DNA of 64,000 nucleotides from Alphaproteobacteria bacterium (GCA_024742485.1 JANSYK010000001.1:1922001-1986000), one strand, 5' to 3'. Shown: positions 34,756 to 44,093, counted from the first letter of the stretch. A program made the numbers and translations. Notes: generated from the letters alone by a model not told the origin.

Positions 34756-36339
34756 ATGGAAGCCACAGCGACGCAAGAACCGGCCAACTCAGATGAACAG
34801 AAAGCCGTCATGGCTCTGGAACATCTGACCGGTCCGTGCCGCGGCACCATGACATGGCTCTGGCAACCGGCCATCAATCTGTGGCTCAACCCCGAAGGTT
34901 ATGTTCATCTCTTCACCGCTGAAACCGGCCAAACGGACGGCATTCCCATTGCCCGCCTGCACCGAGCCGAAGACTCCTATGTGATCGAAGCGGCTGAAGG
35001 CCAGCGGATTTGGGTCAATGGACAACGGGTCAGCACCCGTCTGCTTAAAGACCTCGATACCATCGAATTCGGTGAAAACGGGCCGATCTCCCGTTGCAAT
35101 CTTTATGATGACCGGCATCGGGCTCCGGAGAGCGTCGGAGGTATCCTGAGCGATACGGTGGCGTATTTCAGAAGCAGCCGCCAACCGCTGGCAAGGCGGC
35201 TCCTCAAATCGCTCGGTCAGGCACTTGGCCGTCTGACAAGGGAGACCACCATCCTTTTCCGGCTGGGCGTTGTTCTTGCTCTTCTCGTTCTGGCCGGGCT
35301 TGCCTACCAGCAGAACCGGATGGACGCTATGCTCCAGCAGCAGATTGCAAGCGGTGTCGCCGAGCTGGAAGGATTTTCCAGAGTTTTGGCGCGATCACGG
35401 GAAGACGCACTGACACCACGGGACCTGGAGGCGCTCAGCCAGGAACTGCAGGGTCAACTGGCAACCGCCTCCGAGCGCGTGACGCAACTGGAACGCCGCT
35501 CCGAAGCCAGTACAAATGTCATCGCGCAGGCGACGCCATTCGTGCTGTTTCTGCAGGGTGCCTACGGTTTCCGTGAAACCGCCAGTGGCCGTATGCTGCG
35601 CCGTGTGCTCGATGCAAACGGCCGACCTGTAACAATGGCCAATGGTCTGCCCATGCTGTCGCTGGACGGTGAGGGTCCGGTGGCCGAGCGTCAATTGACC
35701 GGCACGGGATTTGTCGCCGGACCGGACAGCATTCTGGTCACCAACAGACATGTCGGGATGCCCTGGGAGCAGGACGCCAATATCACGACGCTGGTTGCCC
35801 AGGGGCTGGAACCGGTCATGACGCGATTCATCGGATTTATGCCGGGACGTACCGAAGCCGTGAATGTCGAACTGGTGGCCGCGAGCGAGGTTGCCGATGT
35901 TGCCATTCTGCGCCCGGTGGACCCCGAAACACCATTGACCGGCCTGCGCCTTGCGTCTCAACCGCCGGATCCCGGAGATGAAGTGATCGTCATGGGGTAC
36001 CCGACCGGATTGCGTTCAATGCTTGCCCAGGCGGGAGAAGCCTTCGTGGAGAAATTGCGGGCTTCGGAAGACACCGACTTCTGGAACGTCGCAAATCGGC
36101 TGGCGGCGGCCGGTCGCATCGTGCCGCTTGCAAGCCGCGGCATTGTCGGCAGGGCGTCAGACGAATCCATCGTTTACGATGCCGAGACGACCCGTGGCGG
36201 CAGTGGCGGACCGGTGCTGGACATCAATGGTGAGGTCGTGGCCGTCAATGCAGCGATCCTGCCCGAATATGGCGGCTCAAATCTCGGCGTCCCGATCGAC
36301 GAAGTCCGAAAACTGCTCGAAGCGGCCGCCGTGAATTAG
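34756..36339 (+). CDS. FHA-like/transmembrane/trypsin-like serine protease
   Basis: A 527-aa single-pass membrane protein. Residues about 20-118 look like a cytoplasmic forkhead-associated domain (I-A-R-L-H-R, I-W-V-N-G-Q, D-T-I-E-F-G). A membrane helix lies at 166-185, followed by a coiled-coil segment (about 186-255). The periplasmic C-terminal part is a trypsin-fold protease with His332 (T-N-R-H-V-G), Asp381 (A-D-V-A-I-L) and Ser483 (G-G-S-G-G-P-V). It starts 27 bases after the RND gene and may respond to cell-envelope or phosphorylation state; its targets are unknown. Confidence 0.83.
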   Translation: MEATATQEPANSDEQKAVMALEHLTGPCRGTMTWLWQPAINLWLNPEGYVHLFTAETGQTDGIPIARLHRAEDSYVIEAAEGQRIWVNGQRVSTRLLKDLDTIEFGENGPISRCNLYDDRHRAPESVGGILSDTVAYFRSSRQPLARRLLKSLGQALGRLTRETTILFRLGVVLALLVLAGLAYQQNRMDAMLQQQIASGVAELEGFSRVLARSREDALTPRDLEALSQELQGQLATASERVTQLERRSEASTNVIAQATPFVLFLQGAYGFRETASGRMLRRVLDANGRPVTMANGLPMLSLDGEGPVAERQLTGTGFVAGPDSILVTNRHVGMPWEQDANITTLVAQGLEPVMTRFIGFMPGRTEAVNVELVAASEVADVAILRPVDPETPLTGLRLASQPPDPGDEVIVMGYPTGLRSMLAQAGEAFVEKLRASEDTDFWNVANRLAAAGRIVPLASRGIVGRASDESIVYDAETTRGGSGGPVLDINGEVVAVNAAILPEYGGSNLGVPIDEVRKLLEAAAVN

Positions 36340-36466
36340 ACCGGATGGAGGCGACTTCACCGATACTGTCGCTTTTGTGGTGATTAGGACCTGTTTCCAT
36401 TTGCGAATGGTGAACGGCTTGGTTAGGTTTCGACTCTCATCAAGCACCAAGGGGAGACATTGGATC

Positions 36467-36799
36467 GTGGCAGGCAAATTCGAACTCTACAAGGACAAGG
36501 CCGGCGAGTTCCGGTTCCGTCTCAAGGCAGGCAATGGCCAGATCATTCTCGCGAGTGAAGGTTACAAGCAGCGCGGCAGTGCCGACAACGGCATCGAATC
36601 GGTTCGGAAGAATTCCGCCGATGACGCACGGTTTGAACGGACCGAAACCAAGAACGGCAAACACCGGTTCAACCTGAAAGCCTCCAACGGACAGGTAATC
36701 GGCACAAGCGAAAGCTACGAGAGCACGTCGTCACGCGAAAATGGCATCGAGTCCGTCAAGAAAAATGCGCCCTCGGCGAAGGTCGAAGACCTCACCTGA
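36467..36799 (+). CDS. YegP-like DUF1508 protein (two repeats)
   Basis: A 110-aa protein of two tandem DUF1508 repeats. Each has F-x-x-x-K-x-x-x-x-x-[FH]-R-F-x-L-K-A-x-N-G-Q and ends in N-G-I-E-S-V-[RK]-K-N. The start is taken as GTG 36467, after an AAGGGGA site, because the fold begins here; the frame stays open to 36377. The function of the family is unknown and it is often linked with stress. Confidence 0.85.
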   Translation: MAGKFELYKDKAGEFRFRLKAGNGQIILASEGYKQRGSADNGIESVRKNSADDARFERTETKNGKHRFNLKASNGQVIGTSESYESTSSRENGIESVKKNAPSAKVEDLT

Positions 36800-36810
36800 C
36801 GACACAGTCG

Positions 36811-36839
36811 ATCAGCCGCAGCGATGGCGGGCGGCTGAT
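36811..36839 (+). terminator. Terminator-like stem-loop after the DUF1508 gene
   Basis: ATCAGCCGC and GCGGCTGAT, perfect nine-base arms around an 11-base loop, start 11 bases after the stop codon. No T-run follows. The remaining 235 bases to the next gene hold no convincing ORF. Confidence 0.5.
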
Positions 36840-36984
36840 GACGCCTGAAGACCGGATGAGTGTAAACTCGGTGGTTCTCCAGGAGCCATCAAAGACGTGC
36901 CGTGTTGTATTTTGCGCTGGAGCAATTCAGATTTTGACGGAATCGGAAAAGTCTGAACACATCAGCAAGAATCAAGGGCCGACT

Positions 36985-37010
36985 ACGTTTTCCCGTTTCT
37001 GACAAAACGT
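36985..37010 (-). terminator. Stem-loop after the leftward nucleoside-type operon
   Basis: ACGTTTT and AAAACGT arms (seven bases, 12-base loop) lie 65 bases downstream of the SnoaL-like gene on its strand. This is a weak terminator candidate. Confidence 0.35.
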
Positions 37011-37074
37011 GACCCGGTCCGGAGCCAGGGCGTTTTTGCGGTGACCAATCTGCGGCGACAATGGTTCCGCGTTT

Positions 37075-38070
37075 TCACTCCACTTGAGCAGCCCCATCAA
37101 GCGGTGCAAGCAAATCCACCCCGCATTGGTGGGCAAAGTCGACCAGGTCAATCAGCACCCAGTTTTCCCACAATTTGTCGCCGCGCCGGATGTAGAAATC
37201 CATGATGGTTTGCGAGATCGCGCTGCCCGTGGCCGGGATGCCGCGAAACGGGGCGCCGGTGAACTCCCCGACGAGTGAGGGCCAACCGGCAAACCCGGAG
37301 ACGCAGCCCTCGGCAATGAAAACATCCTTTGGCCAGGTTCCACGCCTGTTGGGAAAACTCGACACGCTTGGTCCCTGTGCAAAGCGCTGAAATTCGTCGA
37401 AACCGTAGGCCGAGCCAATGCCCCATGGGCCGTGCCAGACCATGTCGTCATGCCAGTAAGTCTCCATGCCCATGCTCTTCAGGTCGCTGCCGTCAAGAAC
37501 GTTGCAGCCGCCGATCAGGCGTGTGACCAGATCACGGGTGATTGCACTTTCCAGGCCTGATTGGGGTTCTCGGTTGATGCCGTTGCCCGACTGCGGACCG
37601 GGGACCGGACCCGGGTGCCCGGCAAAAGGTGGCAGCAGATGGATACCCGCCTGAGCGGCAAGACCGGGGATATCAAACAGGCAGCGGATTTCTCGAATCG
37701 CGCCGTCTTCAACCTTGTAGAATTCTCCGAAGCGCAAACGGCGCGGTGCCGGGCCGGGCATGATGCCGAGAAACGGCCGAACCATGCGCCCCACCCAATC
37801 ACCGGTGGTTCCGACCCAGGTCGTGTCTTCGTAACGATCGGCGAAAAACAGATAGGGCATGCGGCGAATGGTCGAAAAACTCTCGGCAAGCGGGCCGTAT
37901 AGATGCTCACGCAGCGCGTCGTAACCGTTAAGTCGCCCGATCGGCGCAGGACCATGGAAGACCACATCGGTATGAAACAAGTCCGGACGCCGCTCGGTAA
38001 ACGGGACCGATTGCTCGATCTGATCGGCCCAAAGTGACCAGATGATTTCCTTGGCCTGATCAGACATCAT
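37075..38070 (-). CDS. Double SnoaL-like (NTF2-fold) protein
   Basis: A 331-aa protein with two NTF2-like/SnoaL repeats. Each begins with a helical segment, then W-H-x-D-[VM]-V-[FW]-H-G-P and a G-x-x-G-F/Y-D stretch, and continues with curved-sheet strands (about 1-150 and 175-325). SnoaL-like proteins act as cyclases, isomerases or small-molecule binders. It is the last gene of the leftward operon with the BMP-type transporter and nucleoside hydrolase, 30 bases behind the latter. The start is one of two adjacent ATGs. Its reaction is unknown. Confidence 0.8.
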   Translation of the reverse strand: MMSDQAKEIIWSLWADQIEQSVPFTERRPDLFHTDVVFHGPAPIGRLNGYDALREHLYGPLAESFSTIRRMPYLFFADRYEDTTWVGTTGDWVGRMVRPFLGIMPGPAPRRLRFGEFYKVEDGAIREIRCLFDIPGLAAQAGIHLLPPFAGHPGPVPGPQSGNGINREPQSGLESAITRDLVTRLIGGCNVLDGSDLKSMGMETYWHDDMVWHGPWGIGSAYGFDEFQRFAQGPSVSSFPNRRGTWPKDVFIAEGCVSGFAGWPSLVGEFTGAPFRGIPATGSAISQTIMDFYIRRGDKLWENWVLIDLVDFAHQCGVDLLAPLDGAAQVE

Positions 38071-38100
38071 CGATCCACCGACAGGCGCATCCGGGCCGGC

Positions 38101-39042
38101 TTACGGCAATGTCGACAGACACTCCAGCAACAAGGTGTAGTAAGCTTCTGGCGCTCCATCGCGCACATAAAACACATTCTTCTCTCTGTCGGTTATGCAC
38201 CACCAGTCTGCAACGGTCATCCCGTAGGTCAACCCCTTGTCCAGCGCTACCGAGACATTGATATGCCGTCCTTCAAAAATCTCCGGACGCAACATGAAGG
38301 CGGGCACGCACGGTCCGTGCAACGGCGCACCCTCCCAGCCGTATTTTTTCAAGTCAAAGGATTCCGAAAACTCCAGCATCTCGGCCATTGCGATCCCGCA
38401 GCGACTGCCGAGCGCCCGCATGGCGCCGAGCCTGTCAGGTGTCGACAGCATGCGATGTGTCACATCAAGCGGCAATATCGTCAACGCGATCCCGGACCGA
38501 AACACGATGTCCGCAGCCACAGGATCCACATAGACATTGAACTCAGCGGTCGGTGTGATGTTGCCCACTTCGAAATAGGCGCCGGCCATGGCGACGACTT
38601 CCTTGATCCGGGAGCCGATCTCCGGAGCCTCGACCAGCGCCATGGCAAGATTGGTCAAAGGTGACAGCGAGCAGATGGTGATGTCTCCAGGAGGCGCTTC
38701 GCGCAAGGTGCGAATAATGAACTGGACACCATGTTCCTCCTCGATCCGGGTGACCGGATCGGGAAGATCGGGGCCATCCAGCCCTGTTGGGCCGTGAACA
38801 TGTTCCGCCGTAACAAGCGTACCGGACATTGGCCGCGGGCATCCGGCAAATACCGGGATGTCGGTGCGTTCCGCCAGTTCCAGCAATTTGAGGCAATTGT
38901 CGGTGGTGTAGGACAGATCGATGTTTCCGGCCGTCGCCACAATACCGAGGACATCAAAGGCCTGTGGTGCTCCAAGGATCATGTAGAGCGCAGCGGCCTG
39001 ATCCTGCCCCGGATCCGTGAGGATGATCAGTTTGCGTGTCAT
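38101..39042 (-). CDS. Inosine-uridine-type nucleoside hydrolase
   Basis: A 313-aa nucleoside N-ribohydrolase-fold protein. The N-terminal calcium/ribose motif reads T-D-P-G-Q-D-Q rather than D-x-D-P-G-x-D-D; A-G-N-I near residue 38 and E-F-N-V-Y-V-D-P (about 170) are conserved. It would release ribose and a base from a nucleoside or analogue. The replacement of the last Asp, a calcium ligand in characterised enzymes, by Gln may alter metal binding. It belongs with a nucleoside-type ABC importer encoded upstream. Confidence 0.88.
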   Translation of the reverse strand: MTRKLIILTDPGQDQAAALYMILGAPQAFDVLGIVATAGNIDLSYTTDNCLKLLELAERTDIPVFAGCPRPMSGTLVTAEHVHGPTGLDGPDLPDPVTRIEEEHGVQFIIRTLREAPPGDITICSLSPLTNLAMALVEAPEIGSRIKEVVAMAGAYFEVGNITPTAEFNVYVDPVAADIVFRSGIALTILPLDVTHRMLSTPDRLGAMRALGSRCGIAMAEMLEFSESFDLKKYGWEGAPLHGPCVPAFMLRPEIFEGRHINVSVALDKGLTYGMTVADWWCITDREKNVFYVRDGAPEAYYTLLLECLSTLP

Positions 39043-39060
39043 TTCCAGCCTCCCCGCCGT

Positions 39061-39954
39061 TCACGAGTCGCGCAGTTCGCCAAAATTCGAAATCGCCCTT
39101 GTTCCGCCGCGCAGTTTGGCACTCAACCAAATCCCGAACACCGTTGCGATATAGGGCAGTCCGAGGAGCAGATCGTGGGGAACCCGGTCCCCGAACAGCA
39201 ATTGCGCACGGATACCAAGCGCCCCGACAATGGCGAAGAACAATGCCGCGAAGGTTGCGCCAATCGGGTGCCCGGCCCCGAAAATCACCGCCGTGAAGGC
39301 CATGAAACCGCGGCCGGCAGTCATGTTGGTGGAGAAAATCTGCAGACTGCCGGCCGCCAGCTCGGCGCCACCAATGGCACACAAGACACCGCCGATCATC
39401 AAGGCGGAAAGCCGTATCAGATCGGTGCGAACACCCACACTGCGGGCCGCGAAGGGATGTTCACCGGTGGCCGCAAGCCGCAGGCCAAACCGGGTTCGGC
39501 GCAACAACAGCCACATGCCGAAAACAAAGAGCGGCATGAGCAGAACGAGGATCGACAACGAGCCGAACGAGCCGAACCATGGCCCCAGCCTCGGCAGTCC
39601 AAACGGTGCGCTGACCGCAGCCTGGCTTCCGAAAATCGCTTCCACCGCGAATGTCGTGCCACCGAGCCCGAGCCCGGTCAGACCCAGGCCGGCAATGATC
39701 TGATTGGCCTTGAGCTTCTCGACAACAAACCAGAACAGGATCGATGTCAGGACGCACAGCAAGATGGCCACCGACAGCGCTATGGCGACCGAGCCTGTCG
39801 CCGTGATCACCAGGATCGTCGCACAGGCACCGATGATCATCAGGCCCTCCAGCCCCAGATGCCAGATGCCGGCCCGCTGTGCGATGACACCCGCAAGCGT
39901 GACGTAGATCAGGGGCGTACCGGAACGCAGAATGGCGATTATCGTGTCGTCCAT
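39061..39954 (-). CDS. ABC transporter permease, nucleoside (BMP/NupQ) type
   Basis: A 297-aa inner-membrane permease with eight or more hydrophobic helices, of the branched-chain/ribose type paired with BMP-family binding proteins. It has the family segment G-x-W-H-L-G-L-E-G-L near the N-terminus. It overlaps the preceding permease gene by 16 bases. Confidence 0.88.
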   Translation of the reverse strand: MDDTIIAILRSGTPLIYVTLAGVIAQRAGIWHLGLEGLMIIGACATILVITATGSVAIALSVAILLCVLTSILFWFVVEKLKANQIIAGLGLTGLGLGGTTFAVEAIFGSQAAVSAPFGLPRLGPWFGSFGSLSILVLLMPLFVFGMWLLLRRTRFGLRLAATGEHPFAARSVGVRTDLIRLSALMIGGVLCAIGGAELAAGSLQIFSTNMTAGRGFMAFTAVIFGAGHPIGATFAALFFAIVGALGIRAQLLFGDRVPHDLLLGLPYIATVFGIWLSAKLRGGTRAISNFGELRDS

Positions 39955-40988
39955 GTGCCCCTCCTGCCCAGACGCAACACGCGGTCGACAAACCCGGATT
40001 TTGCGGTGATGAACAGCGCAATGGCCGCATTGATGATTTCAATCGCCGACGAAGGCAGACCCGCAATGATCGGCAGATAGAGTGCCGCAGACGACAGGCC
40101 GCCGAAGAAAAACGCCACGATGGCCGTCCCCGTGATCGACATGTTCGCGACAAGCGCGATCAGGATGGCCGTGAAGCCGTGAGTCGGCAGGAATCCGGAC
40201 GCCAGGCGGCCATTGGGGCCCATGAGTTCAATGGTGCCGGCAAGACCGGCAAGTGCGCCACTGACCACAAAACTCGCCAGTCCGATGTTCATCAGTCGTG
40301 CACCCTGCCAGGTCACCATCGTGGGATTGCGACCGGCCAGCCCCGAAAGGACGCCGAAGGCACTTCGATTGACCAGCAGCCACATGCTGACAAAAACCAG
40401 CAGCGCTATCGTGATGATGGTGGGAGAAAGACCATAGGATGTGCTGATACGGTAGGCCGCATCAAGCGGTCGGCTCGATGCCTGCTGGCCAGATCCTGAA
40501 GGGTCCTTCAGCGGTCCCGAGGTCACATAGATCAGAACCAGGCTGGCGAGGAAATTCCCCATCAACGTGGTGATGACTTCATCAGCCCCGGATCTGAGCC
40601 GCAAGATTCCCGGCCAGAGCGACCACAATGCTCCACCGGTCATGCCCGCGAGAAAACAAATGGGAATGACAATGAGAGGCGGCAGACCGTTGAGCCATTC
40701 AGCAGCGAAGGCAGCGCAGATCGCGCCCATGTAGAACTGTCCCTGCGCGCCGATATTGAAGTATCCGGCCCGGAACGAAATCGCCACGCCGACAGCCGTA
40801 ATGAACAGCGGCAGGCCCCATCGCAACGATTGGGTCAAGGCGCCGTTGCGCAGGAAGGCACCTTCGATAATGGCCTCGAACATCTGTGTCGCCGAATAGC
40901 CGGCAATCGAGAAGATGATACCGCAAAGCGCAAGCGCGATGACGATAAAGACCAGTGCGCGAACAATTGCGACGATCCGCTCGCTCAT
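39939..40988 (-). CDS. ABC transporter permease, nucleoside (BMP/NupP) type
   Basis: A 349-aa permease with about nine hydrophobic helices. F-R-A-G-Y-F-N-I-G-A-Q-G-Q is the typical NupP/YufP segment, and G-A-D-E-V-I-T-T-L-M follows in the cytoplasmic loop. ATG 40988 overlaps the ATPase stop by four bases. Confidence 0.88.
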   Translation of the reverse strand: MSERIVAIVRALVFIVIALALCGIIFSIAGYSATQMFEAIIEGAFLRNGALTQSLRWGLPLFITAVGVAISFRAGYFNIGAQGQFYMGAICAAFAAEWLNGLPPLIVIPICFLAGMTGGALWSLWPGILRLRSGADEVITTLMGNFLASLVLIYVTSGPLKDPSGSGQQASSRPLDAAYRISTSYGLSPTIITIALLVFVSMWLLVNRSAFGVLSGLAGRNPTMVTWQGARLMNIGLASFVVSGALAGLAGTIELMGPNGRLASGFLPTHGFTAILIALVANMSITGTAIVAFFFGGLSSAALYLPIIAGLPSSAIEIINAAIALFITAKSGFVDRVLRLGRRGTWTTR

Positions 40989-42544
40989 TGACCGACCCCC
41001 GTCATGGCCGCGCCGATCTCCGTCAGGTCGTATGGCGGCTCGAATGTGCCCGCAACATGCCCGGAGAGCATGACGACGATACGATCGCAGACATCCATGA
41101 TTTCATCGAGATCCGACGATATGAAGAGGATGCCGCATCCACGGGATTTGGCACGGCGCAGCGAATCCCAGACAAAGGCCGTGGCACCGATATCGAGGCC
41201 ACGGGTCGGTTGTGCGGCCAGAATCAAGCGCGCACCCTCATCCATCTCCCGTGACAGAATGACTTTCTGGGCGTTTCCGCCGGACAATGAACCGGCATGT
41301 TGCGCAACATTGTCGTAGTGCACATCCCAGGAATCCAGCGCCGTGGCACAGTCACGGCGAAGCTGGGTCGGCTGGATGGCCGACACCAATGATTTTTGCA
41401 GCAGTGAGCGAATGGACCAGTTCTGCCAAAGCGCGCTGGAAAGACTCAGCCCTTCCACATTGCGCTCAAAGGGAATGACACGAAGGCCCGACAAGCGACG
41501 CATTTTCATCGGCGCGGTGGTGACATCCTTTCCGTCGATCTGGATGTCGCCACTGGAAACATCAGCAAGCGCGGAAATCGCACGGACGAGTGTTCGTTGA
41601 CCATTTCCTTCGACACCCGCGACACCGACAATTTCTCCCTGATGAATCGTCAGGTCGATGGCATTCAGGGGTGGCCCCTCCGGGTCGCTGCGGGTGCTGA
41701 CCGCATTCATTTTCAAAACCGGTGATTGCGCATCCGTGGCGGTCGCTTGTGTATGGTGGACAGGAATGGCCGCCCCCGTCAGCGCAGCCCTGTCGTCTTC
41801 ATCCAGCGCGCGCGTCGCCGGGCCGATGATCAACTCGGCGAGTTTTGCCGCGTCGATCCCGTCGCTTTCGATAGGCCCCTCGACCAGCCTTCCGCCGCGC
41901 AGCACCGTCACGGTGTCGGCAACCGAAAGAACCTCGCGGATCTTGTGCAGAATAAGGATGACCGTAACGCCGATATCCTTCAGGTGTCGGACCCGTTCGA
42001 AGAGCTTCTGGGCACCTTCCGGCGACAGGACCGCCGTCGGTTCATCAAGGATGAGCAGCCGCGCTTCGGTGACGAGTGCCCGGGCAATCTCCACACTCTG
42101 CTGGGTCTCAACCGGCAGATCGCGAATTCGCTGTCCCGCCGAAACTTTGATATCCAGCGCATCGAGATGCTTCTGCCATCGCGTTTCGAGCTGCTTGCGC
42201 GAATAGACCCCGCCGTCGGTCGCACCGAACTGCATGGCCTCGGCCACGGTGAAGGATGGCGGGAGAGCAAAGCTCTGGTGAACAAGTTCGACACCGGCGC
42301 GCCGTGCCTCATTGACATTTCCGGTCGGGACAGCCCTGCCCTCGATTTCCACACGCCCCGAGGCCGGTTTCACCAGGCCGGCAATGACACGGGCAAATGT
42401 TGTCTTGCCCGCACCATTTTGACCGACAACCGCGTGTATTCTGCCCCGGATGAAGGAAACGCTGACATCCGACAGGGCCACGACGTCGCCATAGGTGACG
42501 CCGACATCATGGCATTCCAGTACGGTATGGGCGTCGTCCTTCAT
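40985..42544 (-). CDS. ABC transporter ATP-binding protein, two-domain (NupO type)
   Basis: A 519-aa double ATPase. The first domain has Walker A G-Q-N-G-A-G-K-T-T. The second has a degenerate P-loop (G-V-E-G-N-G-Q-R-T) and the signature L-S-G-G-N-A-Q-K. This asymmetry is normal for ribose/nucleoside-type importers. It follows the binding-protein gene by 15 bases. Confidence 0.92.
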   Translation of the reverse strand: MKDDAHTVLECHDVGVTYGDVVALSDVSVSFIRGRIHAVVGQNGAGKTTFARVIAGLVKPASGRVEIEGRAVPTGNVNEARRAGVELVHQSFALPPSFTVAEAMQFGATDGGVYSRKQLETRWQKHLDALDIKVSAGQRIRDLPVETQQSVEIARALVTEARLLILDEPTAVLSPEGAQKLFERVRHLKDIGVTVILILHKIREVLSVADTVTVLRGGRLVEGPIESDGIDAAKLAELIIGPATRALDEDDRAALTGAAIPVHHTQATATDAQSPVLKMNAVSTRSDPEGPPLNAIDLTIHQGEIVGVAGVEGNGQRTLVRAISALADVSSGDIQIDGKDVTTAPMKMRRLSGLRVIPFERNVEGLSLSSALWQNWSIRSLLQKSLVSAIQPTQLRRDCATALDSWDVHYDNVAQHAGSLSGGNAQKVILSREMDEGARLILAAQPTRGLDIGATAFVWDSLRRAKSRGCGILFISSDLDEIMDVCDRIVVMLSGHVAGTFEPPYDLTEIGAAMTGVGQ

Positions 42545-42559
42545 TCCGGGACCGGCCGT

Positions 42560-43642
42560 CTAGAGCGCCGTGTTGAAGGGTACCTTAAGGGACCCGTCCA
42601 AAATGGCTGCTTTCGCCTTTTCCACATCCGGCCATGTTGCCTTGGCCTTGTCATTGATGGCGGCAGGCCCCTGTTCCTGGAACACCGGCGACAGTTTGAA
42701 GTCGATGACACCGGTCCCGAGCCCCGTCGAGACATGGGCACCGCCGGCCCAGTCACTACCAAGCGCCTTTACCACCTCGTTATAAAGGGATTCACCGAAA
42801 TCCAGGCCAACGATGGAAATCAGCGATTTGGGACCAAGCGTGAACTGCGCCGGATCCAACGCGCTGACCATGCGTCCTTCCATCTCATTGGCGGCCGCAA
42901 TGATGCCAGCATCGGTCGCCGCGGCATCGGTCTGGATATAGTCGATCCCGTCGGAGAACATCTGTGCGGCAATTTCCTGACCCTTTGCCGGATCCTGGAA
43001 TGAACCCGCAAAGGCCGCCGTGGCCGTGATGTCGGGATTGACCGATTGCGCGCCCGCCTTGAAGGCGTTGAAATCGGCATTGATGGGCGGAATCGAAATG
43101 CCGCCGATGAAACCGAGCTTGTTTGTCTTGCTCACGCCAGCGGCGAAAATCCCGGAAAGGTAACAGCCGAGATAATAATCATAGGATACGGTCACGACAT
43201 TGGGGATCGGCGGTTCGAACGCGTCACCAAACAGCTGAATCCACTTCGTGTTGGGATAATCAGGCGCGACGGCCTTGAACGGAACGGCCACCTCGTTGAA
43301 TGTCGAGACGACAACGGCGGCGCCGGCATCACCCAGCGTCCGGAAAATCGTCTCATAAGTGGCCGGATCCTGCGCGTAAATGGCGCGATAGGTAAGATCC
43401 TTTTCCGATGCCAGTTGCTTCAACTTGGCGATCATTGAATCCACGGGGCCGTTGTCACCAGCCGCCTGGGTGTGGACCAGCGCGACGAGATCGCCAGCTG
43501 CCAGAGCATTGGATGTGAGCACGCCGCTGGCCAGCCCGAGCACACCTGCCCCGGCGGTCAGTTTCAGCAGCGACCGGCGGTCGATCGCGGGCTGCAGGCC
43601 GTTTTCCTGGCCATTATCCTGAATGTGTTTTCTAGAGGTCAT
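42560..43642 (-). CDS. BMP-family ABC transporter substrate-binding protein (Tat signal)
   Basis: A 360-aa BMP/PnrA-like binding protein of a nucleoside-type importer. A twin-arginine signal, D-R-R-S-L-L-K-L at residues 21-28 followed by a hydrophobic stretch, indicates export by Tat with cleavage near residue 49 (N-A-L-A-A). The G-x-D-F-G-E-S-L-Y segment near the C-terminus fits. ATG 43642 has CAGGAAC upstream. Purine or pyrimidine nucleosides or analogues are the likely ligands, supported by the nucleoside hydrolase in the same operon. Confidence 0.9.
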   Translation of the reverse strand: MTSRKHIQDNGQENGLQPAIDRRSLLKLTAGAGVLGLASGVLTSNALAAGDLVALVHTQAAGDNGPVDSMIAKLKQLASEKDLTYRAIYAQDPATYETIFRTLGDAGAAVVVSTFNEVAVPFKAVAPDYPNTKWIQLFGDAFEPPIPNVVTVSYDYYLGCYLSGIFAAGVSKTNKLGFIGGISIPPINADFNAFKAGAQSVNPDITATAAFAGSFQDPAKGQEIAAQMFSDGIDYIQTDAAATDAGIIAAANEMEGRMVSALDPAQFTLGPKSLISIVGLDFGESLYNEVVKALGSDWAGGAHVSTGLGTGVIDFKLSPVFQEQGPAAINDKAKATWPDVEKAKAAILDGSLKVPFNTAL

Positions 43643-43664
43643 CGTTCCTGATCCTTCCTTGTCC

Positions 43665-43683
43665 GCCACCTTTCGACGGTGGC
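43665..43683 (-). other. Small stem-loop upstream of the BMP gene
   Basis: GCCACC and GGTGGC arms around a seven-base loop lie 22 bases upstream of the BMP start, in the 127-base gap after the NIPSNAP gene. It may be a leader or partial-termination structure. Confidence 0.3.
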
Positions 43684-43769
43684 TTCATTTGTTGCGCGGA
43701 CCATCCCTGGTTCGCCCTTTGCATATCTCCGATGAAACCGTCTTCCCGCGGTTCGATTGTCCTGTCCTA

Positions 43770-44093
43770 TCAAGCGCCCGGAGAAAATGGCGCGGGATTC
43801 ATGATCATGACGTCCTGGCTCTGGATCGCATTGAGCGACCAGACGCCGTTGATGAAACTTTGCCACTGCGGATCGGCATACATTGCCGCCCGTCTTGCCT
43901 CCCGGTCGGCAAGACTGTCATAGCCCCACATCAGCACGGTGGTGTGCAGCCGGCCGATTTCGCTGACATAAAGACCGAGAAACCGGTTGAGGTGCCGTTT
44001 CTGGATCGGCAGCCCTTCCGCTTCATATTTCTTCATCCAGCCATCAACGGTTCCGGGACGAAAAGTGTAGGTGCGGTGTTCGACGATCATCAT
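43770..44093 (-). CDS. NIPSNAP-family protein
   Basis: A 107-aa dimeric alpha/beta-barrel protein of the NIPSNAP family: E-x-R-T-Y-T-F-R-P-G near the N-terminus, G-x-Y-x-S-E-I-G-R-L, V-x-M-W-G-Y-D-S and R-R-A-A-M-Y-A-D-P-x-W. Members are small proteins often encoded in catabolic clusters, with no settled reaction. Its ATG overlaps the stop of the GMC oxidoreductase gene by four bases, suggesting the two act together. Confidence 0.87.
   Translation of the reverse strand: MMIVEHRTYTFRPGTVDGWMKKYEAEGLPIQKRHLNRFLGLYVSEIGRLHTTVLMWGYDSLADREARRAAMYADPQWQSFINGVWSLNAIQSQDVMIMNPAPFSPGA

Noticed and set aside
38731-40080. 449-codon plus-strand ORF opposite the nucleoside hydrolase and permease
   Set aside because: Extremely Gln/Arg/Asp-rich translation typical of a shadow of membrane-protein genes.
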